In this document: positions 15,336 to 20,739 of the stretch, piece after piece
Position numbering within the stretch: position 1 is the first letter of the stretch
Layout: every line of letters starts with the position of its first letter
Origin: Burkholderiales bacterium
GTDB taxonomy: Bacteria; Pseudomonadota; Gammaproteobacteria; Burkholderiales; Burkholderiaceae_B
Length of the DNA stretch: 20,739 bases
Direction: 5' to 3'
Assembly: GCA_005788065.1 (NCBI GenBank)
Contig: SXZD01000078.1
Location: 1-20,739, forward strand
Position numbers and translations under genes: made by a program
The notes under the pieces: model-generated
What the model saw: the letters and a program-made list of their open reading frames with translations, nothing else
Told to the model about the DNA's origin: nothing
Databases searched by the model: none

Positions 15336-16226
15336 ATGAAAGCAATCATTGGAATGGTCATGACGCTGGTGCTGATCGTCTACGGTTATGCACACGGCGG
15401 TGCAGACCCCGCCATTCTGTGGCAACCCTTCGAAGTGCTGGTGATTCTGGGATGCGGTGTCTGCGCATTCGTCGTGGGCACCAACCTGGCCACGATGAAA
15501 CTGCTGGGCAAGACGCTGGTTGCCGGCATGTTCAAAAGCACCAAAAAAGCCGACTATCTGGAACTGATCAGCTGCATGTATGAACTGCTGATCAAGATGA
15601 AAAAAGAAGGCATCAAGGGCATTGAGGCTGAAATCGAAGACCCGGCCAATGGCAAAGTTTTCACGAAGTACCCGAAGTTGATGAAAGACACGGCTACTGT
15701 GACGTTCATTGTGGACTATTTCCGCATGCTGACAACAGGCAAGCTCGATTCGCATGAACTGGAGCACCTGATCGATACGGAAATGCGCGCCAATTCGAAA
15801 GAAAACAACGCGGCAGCCACCGCGCTGGCCAAGCTTGGTGACGGTCTGCCGGCCTTCGGTATTGTGGCCGCTGTGACCGGCGTGGTGCAGGTGATGTCAT
15901 CGGTGGGTCAGGTTTCGAATGCAGAACTGGGTCTGATGATCGGCCGTGCGCTGGTAGGTACCTTTGTGGGCATCTTGTTGGCATATGGTTTTGCGGCGCC
16001 GCTAAGCAGTATTGTGGAAGCAAAATTCGCAGAAGGCATCAAGAAGCAGGAATGCGTCAAAACCATTCTGCTCGCGAGCTTGCATGGATACTCAGCCATG
16101 GTTGCTGTGGAGTTTGGACGCAAGGTGCTGTTCAATGCGGTACGTCCGAAATTCGACGAACTGGAGTCGCTGATGAAAGATGCTGGCGGCGGTGGCGGCA
16201 ACAATGTTGTCGCAATGAAAAAATAA
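15336..16226 (+). CDS. motA: MotA, flagellar stator proton-channel subunit
   Basis: MotA forms the pentameric part of the inner-membrane stator that couples proton flow to rotation. The 296-residue protein (E. coli 295) has four membrane segments (about 2-18, 33-50, 170-190, 201-222). It also has a cytoplasmic loop with charged residues (LLIKMKKEG, 85-93) that would touch FliG. The two functional prolines are present: Pro172 in PAFGIVAAVTGVV and Pro222 in YGFAAPL. GGAAGCGGG lies upstream of the start. It is followed after 10 bp by motB, forming a two-gene operon. Confidence 0.96.
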   Translation: MKAIIGMVMTLVLIVYGYAHGGADPAILWQPFEVLVILGCGVCAFVVGTNLATMKLLGKTLVAGMFKSTKKADYLELISCMYELLIKMKKEGIKGIEAEIEDPANGKVFTKYPKLMKDTATVTFIVDYFRMLTTGKLDSHELEHLIDTEMRANSKENNAAATALAKLGDGLPAFGIVAAVTGVVQVMSSVGQVSNAELGLMIGRALVGTFVGILLAYGFAAPLSSIVEAKFAEGIKKQECVKTILLASLHGYSAMVAVEFGRKVLFNAVRPKFDELESLMKDAGGGGGNNVVAMKK

Positions 16227-16236
16227 GGGGTAGACC

Positions 16237-17106
16237 ATGTCAGGCGGCGGCGGTGATGATGAGGGCGGACACCATGGTGGTGCGTGGAAGTTAGCATACG
16301 CTGACTTCGTCACGGCCATGATGGCCTTCTTCATTTTGATGTGGCTGCTCTCTTCTCCCAAACCGTCAGACGTGCAGGGCATTTCAGACTATTTTCTGAA
16401 AACGCCCAAGGAACGCGCGGAGCAGGATCAACGCAACAGCAAGAATGAAAAGGCCGACAGGGAAGCAGTTGGCCCGCAATTCAAGGACAATCCGCAGGGG
16501 CCGGGCGCTGCGGAAATGCGTGAATTGGTGGAGCAGAAAATCACCGAAGAGATGATGAAAAAAGAGCAGCAGAAGATGGAGGATCTGAAACAGAAGATCA
16601 CTGCTGTCATCGAAAAAGATGAAATGCTCAAGGAGAGCAAGGACCAGATATCGTTGATGGTGACGGACGAGGGTTTGAAAATCCAGCTGTTCGATGACAA
16701 GCATCGACCGATGTTTGATTCGGGTCGTACCGTTTTGAAACCGTACACGGTACAAATCATCCGTGATCTGACCAAAGTACTGTCGGATGTGGACAGCCGC
16801 ATTGCGCTGACGGGACACACGGATGCGGTGCCTTATGGGCTGGATGAGAGCACATACAGCAATTGGGAACTCTCCAGCGACCGGGCCAATGCACTGCGAC
16901 GCGAGTTGGTCCGCAACAATGTGCCGCGCGAAAAAATTCTGCGTGTGATCGGCATGGGATCGTCTGTGCCGGTGATGAATGATCCGTATGATCCGGCGAA
17001 TCGCCGCATCGAAATCCTGGTGCTGAACAAGCGTGCGGAGCAGGATATCGTCAAATCCGAACTGGGTGTGAAGACGGCGCCGGAAACCAAACCCGCCAAG
17101 AAGTAA
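16237..17106 (+). CDS. motB: MotB, flagellar stator peptidoglycan-anchor subunit
   Basis: MotB pairs with MotA and fixes the stator to peptidoglycan. In this 289-residue protein the plug and membrane region include the proton-binding aspartate Asp23 in YADFVTAMMAFF, with the helix at about 22-40. A charged coiled linker (95-135, many E, K and M) is followed by the OmpA-like domain: GHTDAVPY at 193-200, NWELSSDRAN at 209-218 and NRRIEI at 255-260. AGGGG lies six bases before the ATG. The stop codon is immediately followed by the inverted-repeat block at 17107. Confidence 0.96.
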   Translation: MSGGGGDDEGGHHGGAWKLAYADFVTAMMAFFILMWLLSSPKPSDVQGISDYFLKTPKERAEQDQRNSKNEKADREAVGPQFKDNPQGPGAAEMRELVEQKITEEMMKKEQQKMEDLKQKITAVIEKDEMLKESKDQISLMVTDEGLKIQLFDDKHRPMFDSGRTVLKPYTVQIIRDLTKVLSDVDSRIALTGHTDAVPYGLDESTYSNWELSSDRANALRRELVRNNVPREKILRVIGMGSSVPVMNDPYDPANRRIEILVLNKRAEQDIVKSELGVKTAPETKPAKK

Positions 17107-17340
17107 GCTTGAGGCGAGCTCGTTTCGTCCTTGGCGTCCGGATTCGCTCCGGCGGTTCTCCCGCAAAAATTGCGCTCCTCAACGTTGGCATACTTTGAAC
17201 GCCGTCTTCGCGGCGCTTCAACCCTCGCAAATCAATGATTTGCTCGGGACGTCTGCTGCACGGTCGGGCGCAATTTTTCGGATGCGATCCGGCGGAGTCG
17301 ATCTCCGAACGCCGTCTGACGCGAAGGCCAATGTTCAAGC
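17107..17340. repeat. Large imperfect inverted repeat directly after motB
   Basis: The block starts GCTTGA right after the motB stop and ends TCAAGC at 17340, its inverse. The two halves match in reverse complement with small gaps: CCGCAAAAATTGCGC (17161-17175) against GCGCAATTTTTCGG (17269-17282), and CTCCGGCGG against CCGGCGGAG. At the centre GCAAATC-AAT-GATTTGC (17227-17243) forms a tight hairpin, with a second hairpin at about 17196-17221 (TTGAACGCCG against CGGCGCTTCAA). No credible coding frame exists. A non-autonomous repeat element is the best description; no target duplication was seen. Confidence 0.65.
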
Positions 17341-17701
17341 AGTCCTGATGGAACGCTCAATCGATTTTGCGAACTTGGGCACAGTGTCGGCCCCGCTGCG
17401 ATCCAGCCATTGCGACATTCGGGGATGCTGCCCGGCGATGGCGACTGTCGGGGCAGTCAGACGCCGAGCCCGGACGACCTCGTAGCAAGCGACACCGCCG
17501 CACTCCTGCGGTCGTATACGACCGCGAGTGCAAGGAGCCAAGTTGTCGCTTGACGACGACTTGGACGAGCTTGCAAGAGTTGAGACCGGAAATAGCGAGG
17601 TGTCGCCCCGCACAGCGGCATTGCCGGGTAGCAGCACCGACCAGATTGTCAGTTTGCGGAAGCGCCGCAGCGTTTCCGGACGCCACAAAAGAACAGTCAG
17701 A
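17341..17701. repeat. Second imperfect inverted repeat with an 18-bp perfect palindrome
   Basis: At the centre GCGGTCGTATACGACCGC (17508-17525) is a perfect palindrome, extended by GCACTC and GAGTGC on either side. Further out CAAGCGACA (17486-17494) pairs with TGTCGCTTG (17543-17551). The outer arms also match in reverse complement with gaps: CCCGGCGATGGCGACTGTCG (17431-17450) resembles the inverse of CCCCGCACAGCGGCATTGCC (17606-17625). Nothing in it looks like a gene. It ends at the fliD stop, so both convergent transcripts run into these structures. Confidence 0.6.
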
Positions 17702-19120
17702 TTATCGAGTCTGCGTCGTATTTTGCAGTGTGGACAAACGCTGCGCGATTGCACCCGAGCTCTGCTGCAAATTGGCCACTGTCGAGTCCAACGCAGTGAA
17801 TTGTGCCAGCAAGCGCTTGCGAAGTTTGGTGATGCCATCCTGGAATCGAACGCGGTCACGGTCGATCTGCTCACCTTGCCGCGACAAACTGTCCGTTCGG
17901 GTGCCCAGCATTCCCGACGTTCCCAACGCATCGCTTATCGCATTCATCAGATCCTTGGCAACGCCACTGCCCGTCATGCCCGAGTCACCCAGCATGCGCG
18001 CGGTGATGGACGGGTCGTCCTGCGTCGCCGTGTTGAAGCGGGTTTCATCAAAGCTCATCGTACCTTCCTTGCTGAAGGACAGTCCGATGGAACTCAAGGT
18101 ATTACCATCCTTGACACCACTGAGCGCCGTACGAATGGCAGACACCAGACGGATCGGCGTGGTTTCAGACTCCAGCTGACCACCCTTCTTCTGGTTGTTT
18201 TTCAGGGTTGCGATGGACGAGTTAACTTCGCGCACCAAATCTCGCAGGCTAGTCTTGATACCTTCCTGGTCCGCCGATGTAAACACCGTTAACGTTGCCG
18301 GTTTATCCGGTGCAGCATCAACCGCCCTGCGAATGGCAAACGATACGTTGGTCATGCCAGGCACGGCATTGAACGTGTTGGTAGCACTGCGGAACGTCGT
18401 GGCTGCCGGTGTCTGCGTATCGTCGGTGAGTTGAACCCCGTTTCGCTTGACCGACACTTCCGCATCGCGCGAGGTCTGTACTTTGGTAAACAAACTGCTT
18501 GTTGCTGGCGCGTCTGGCGTGAATTCAACATTGAAATCGGACATGGCGCCGGTACTGCCCTCCATCACCAGACGCTGTGCGCCATTGACGGTGATGACAG
18601 ATGCTTTGGTACCGGTGGACTGCAATTCTGCAGTTGCACCCTGATCGTCCTTCGTTGTGTTCAGCGCTGTAGCCAACGATGACAGGCTCATGCCGGCTGT
18701 CACGCGCAGGCTGTATGTTTTACCGTCAGACGGACGGGTGACTTTGAGAAAACCATCGCCGCCAGAGAAGGTTCCACCACTCATGCTGCTGCTTTCCCAG
18801 CGGCTGCTTTGCGCAGAACGGTTCACGGAGATTTCATAATTGGCTGCTGCAGCACCCGCACTGGCATTGACCTGCAGCAGTGCGGCATCAGACGTTTCAG
18901 CGCGTGTGGTTTTGTTGGCGAGCGTTTGCAGTTTGCGGGCAATGTCCTGCAGACTGGTCAGACTGGTCTTGACACGACCGTAGGCACTGATACGGGTCTT
19001 GATTTCGGCAGCCTGCTGCTCCTTGGGCGCAAAACGCGTCTGCTCGGCCGATACCAGCGAATCCACGATACCCGTGATATTCAAACCGGAGCCGATACCT
19101 TGAACACTCAAACCTGCCAT
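17702..19120 (-). CDS. fliD: FliD, filament cap protein
   Basis: FliD forms the cap at the filament tip that folds incoming flagellin. The 472-residue product (E. coli 468) begins with the conserved N-terminal coil (GLSVQGIGSGLNITGIVDSL, then LVSAEQTRF). A Thr/Ser-rich surface-exposed middle follows, and then the C-terminal domain (LRDLVREVNSSIATLKNN, SIGLSFSKEGTMSFDETRF) and final coiled coil (FTALDSTVANLQQSSG). AAGGTG lies upstream of the ATG at 19120. It is the last gene of the minus-strand run that starts behind flagellin. Its chaperone candidate FliT is encoded about 12 kb away. Confidence 0.95.
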   Translation of the reverse strand: MAGLSVQGIGSGLNITGIVDSLVSAEQTRFAPKEQQAAEIKTRISAYGRVKTSLTSLQDIARKLQTLANKTTRAETSDAALLQVNASAGAAAANYEISVNRSAQSSRWESSSMSGGTFSGGDGFLKVTRPSDGKTYSLRVTAGMSLSSLATALNTTKDDQGATAELQSTGTKASVITVNGAQRLVMEGSTGAMSDFNVEFTPDAPATSSLFTKVQTSRDAEVSVKRNGVQLTDDTQTPAATTFRSATNTFNAVPGMTNVSFAIRRAVDAAPDKPATLTVFTSADQEGIKTSLRDLVREVNSSIATLKNNQKKGGQLESETTPIRLVSAIRTALSGVKDGNTLSSIGLSFSKEGTMSFDETRFNTATQDDPSITARMLGDSGMTGSGVAKDLMNAISDALGTSGMLGTRTDSLSRQGEQIDRDRVRFQDGITKLRKRLLAQFTALDSTVANLQQSSGAIAQRLSTLQNTTQTR

Positions 19121-19226
19121 GGTGTTTCACCTTCAGCGCAACGCGCATCCATGTAGTTTGGCCGGAAGCAAACTGCACGTCCGGCAAACCAATCAACTCC
19201 AATCAAGCGTGATGCAGACTGTTTCA

Positions 19227-20072
19227 TCAACCGGCATCCGGAAACTGTTTTTGCAACCTGGCCAACAGTGTATTGACGGAAGCCACGGTGCTTGTCGTGT
19301 TTGCTGAGGCTGCGTTAGCTGCTGATGCGCTTACCGGCACCACACTTGATGCACCACGCGCTGCCGCTGTCCTGTCAAGCCCCAAATCTGCCAGCAAACT
19401 GCTGACCTGCGACTGACCACCCGGTGGCAGCGAAACACTGGCCAACCCTTTGCGCGACTGCGCCTGCAGCGCGGCAGTCAATGCATTGACACTGGCGGCA
19501 CTCTCCACACGTGCAGCAATTCGCTGATTGCGTCCTCCCAGCTCTTCAGCCAGTGTGGCAAGTCGTTTGCGCGTATCGGCTGCCTCCGTCTGCACTTGAA
19601 CCAAGGGCTGCGCGTAGGCAGCAGGTGCATTGGCAAATGCCTCTGGCGTCAGCTTTTCCAGCTTTTCAAGGGAAGGCAGATTGGATTTCAGCTTTTCAGC
19701 AAACTCGCGACCCTGCTCCAGCGCAAACTGTATGGTTTGCAAAGCCGCTGAAACACCAGATGCATCAAATGCAGGCGCTGTCTTCACAGCCTCTGACAAC
19801 GTACCGGCTGCCTGCTGTATGGATTCGACCATGGAAACGTCGCTGGCGATGGACTCGAGCAGGCGACCTGTCTCAGGGAGGGATTCGGCGGATTTGCGCG
19901 CCAGACGCTGCGCAACATCGACGTCGGGTGTGCCGGCATTGCTGCTGTCAAAACGGGTTGCTTGCGAAACACCAGGCCGCACGCCACCACCAGCGGACGC
20001 ACCCGCCGACGCACTGCGCATCTGCGACCCGATCGGGTCTGGCGCATTGGGAATTGAATTGAAGGTCGTCAT
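19227..20072 (-). CDS. Unknown helical protein between flagellin and fliD
   Basis: Not recognised. The 281-residue product starts at ATG 20072 with GGAGG just upstream. It has a disordered Ser/Ala/Gly-rich start, a long helical part (about 50-215, with repeated ALQT, LEKLEKL, RKRLATLAEEL) and an Ala/Ser-rich stretch near 235-265, ending LLARLQKQFPDAG. No cysteine, signal peptide or membrane helix is present. This composition resembles exported flagellar or filament-associated proteins, but no family was identified. It lies 106 bp upstream of fliD and 120 bp after another unknown gene, so a late flagellar role is inferred from position. Confidence 0.65.
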   Translation of the reverse strand: MTTFNSIPNAPDPIGSQMRSASAGASAGGGVRPGVSQATRFDSSNAGTPDVDVAQRLARKSAESLPETGRLLESIASDVSMVESIQQAAGTLSEAVKTAPAFDASGVSAALQTIQFALEQGREFAEKLKSNLPSLEKLEKLTPEAFANAPAAYAQPLVQVQTEAADTRKRLATLAEELGGRNQRIAARVESAASVNALTAALQAQSRKGLASVSLPPGGQSQVSSLLADLGLDRTAAARGASSVVPVSASAANAASANTTSTVASVNTLLARLQKQFPDAG

Positions 20073-20192
20073 TGTCGCCTCCGCTACTTTCTGGCTTGCA
20101 TTCTAGCCACTTCAGTTTACGCTCTGTCACCTCTTCAATGGGGGGCGTTATCAGGGAAAAACAAGGGATATCTCGCGCTGCCATGCGTGCGC

Positions 20193-20528
20193 TCAGGCAG
20201 CCACTCCCACCTGTGCAATTCGGCCCAGCTGCTCACTGACCTCTTTTGCAATCCGTGTTGACCGGACAAAATCACCTGGAACATCTGTCACACGCCCGCT
20301 ATCGGCTGTGCTGCCCGTTGAAGCGGCGCTAGCTGCACCGTTGTTGCCGGCTGCTGTTACGTTCGTCGCACGGGTGGCCCAGCGCAGATGCGAACTCAAC
20401 AGCGCTTCAAAGCGTCCGTCGTCCGTTACGGTTTCAGCCGGGCGCTTTTCAGCGGCTACGGCTTCGTTCAGGCCATCGTTGCTGTCGACTGACAGGCTTA
20501 ACCAACGGACATCGAATTGCGGTGACAT
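20193..20528 (-). CDS. Unknown small protein downstream of flagellin, sigma-28 context
   Basis: Not recognised. GGAG lies seven bases before the ATG at 20528; ATGs at 20531 and 20543 are possible alternatives. The 111-residue product has a mixed N-terminal part (WLSLSVDSNDGLNEAVAAEK), an Ala/Gly/Thr-rich middle, and a helical end (FVRSTRIAKEVSEQLGRI). It occupies the slot where many bacteria carry flaG, but the FlaG core pattern is not evident. A sigma-28-like promoter lies directly upstream, pointing to expression with flagellin and fliD. Confidence 0.6.
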   Translation of the reverse strand: MSPQFDVRWLSLSVDSNDGLNEAVAAEKRPAETVTDDGRFEALLSSHLRWATRATNVTAAGNNGAASAASTGSTADSGRVTDVPGDFVRSTRIAKEVSEQLGRIAQVGVAA

Positions 20529-20550
20529 CATTTTGCTCCCCATGATCCTG

Positions 20551-20578
20551 TATACGGCAACAGGTCAACTTAACTTTA
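20551..20578 (-). promoter_or_regulatory. Sigma-28 (FliA)-type promoter candidate
   Basis: On the minus strand TAAA (20578-20575) is followed after 16 bases by GCCGTATA (20558-20551). The enterobacterial FliA consensus is TAAA, 15 bases, GCCGATAA. The match keeps GCCG and most of the -10, with spacing one base longer. It sits 22 bases before the chosen start of the small unknown gene, a sensible distance. Confidence 0.6.
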
Positions 20579-20600
20579 CCCAGACCTCTCCACCCATTTG

Positions 20601-20624
20601 GGGAGCGCCGTTGCCAGCGCTCCC
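20601..20624 (-). terminator. Hairpin after the flagellin gene
   Basis: GGGAGCGC (20601-20608) pairs perfectly with GCGCTCCC (20617-20624) around an eight-base loop, 54 bp past the flagellin stop. No T-run follows on either strand, so it may stabilise the flagellin mRNA 3' end or terminate only weakly. Confidence 0.5.
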
Positions 20625-20677
20625 GCTTGAGGCTTTGTTCGATCCGGTTACGGCTGATCAGACTAAGCCTGATCCCA

Positions 20678-20739
20678 TTACCGGCCCAGCCGGGACACGA
20701 CACCCTGGGGAATCTGGTTGGCCTGTGACAGCATCGATG
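20678..20739 (-). CDS. fliC: Flagellin, C-terminal end only (partial)
   Basis: Only the last 19 codons are in the window. They read SMLSQANQIPQGVVSRLGR and a stop, which is the conserved flagellin C-terminus (the usual form is SMLAQANQ.PQ.VLSLL). This end forms the inner core of the filament and is bound by FliS. The final residues (VVSRLGR) are more basic than the usual hydrophobic LLR end. The start lies outside the window, so copy number and length cannot be judged. Confidence 0.9.
   Translation of the reverse strand, partial: SMLSQANQIPQGVVSRLGR

Noticed and set aside
17485..17551. Integron attC site or CRISPR repeat
   Set aside because: The stem lacks the attC core ends (RYYYAAC and GTTRRRY), no integrase is present, and there are no regularly spaced repeats.
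17335..17931. Long minus-strand frame across the motB-fliD gap
   Set aside because: It overlaps the fliD 3' end in another frame, has no family signature, and its sequence is explained by the inverted repeats.

Overview
The window is a flagellar gene cluster from a FlhDC-type proteobacterium, most likely a betaproteobacterium of the Burkholderiales (possibly Comamonadaceae-like). The reasons are moderately GC-rich coding DNA, an FlhD/FlhC master regulator with the four-cysteine FlhC zinc site, FliS/FliT export chaperones and enterobacterial-style Fli proteins. Genus is not resolved. The first ~283 bases differ sharply: about 25% GC, no recognisable gene, and a break in the middle of fliI.

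Layout. (1) 1-283: AT-rich DNA of unknown origin. (2) 284-8823, minus strand: a tightly packed run read in the order fliE, fliM, fliN::flhB (one reading frame), fliS, fliT, fliF, fliG, fliH, fliI, the last cut off at its Walker B region. (3) 8920-9822, plus strand: a small lipoprotein and a 72-residue protein of unknown role, with a terminator-like hairpin between them. (4) 9824-12054, minus strand: a histidine-rich FliK-like protein and an unknown protein translationally coupled upstream of it. (5) 12208-14040, plus strand: a lone flgE with a strong terminator, then a small accessory protein. (6) 14044-15002, minus strand: flhD-flhC, facing away from motA-motB (15336-17106, plus) across a 333-bp regulatory gap. 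(7) 17107-17701: about 600 bp with no credible gene, made of two large imperfect inverted repeats. (8) 17702-20739, minus strand: the last codons of a flagellin gene, two unknown genes (the first behind a sigma-28-like promoter), and fliD.

How it works together. FlhDC would switch on the early genes. FliF, FliE, FliG, FliM and FliN form the MS ring, rod junction and switch. FlhB, FliH and FliI are export parts, FliK and FlgE set and build the hook, and FliS, FliT, FliD and flagellin make the filament. MotAB is the stator. Not seen here are fliJ, fliL, fliO, fliP, fliQ, fliR, flhA and the other flg genes, so these must lie elsewhere if the flagellum is functional.

The most unusual items are the in-frame FliN-FlhB fusion, the fliI/AT-rich junction at a GATC, the paired inverted-repeat blocks between motB and fliD, and several unknown genes embedded among flagellar genes.
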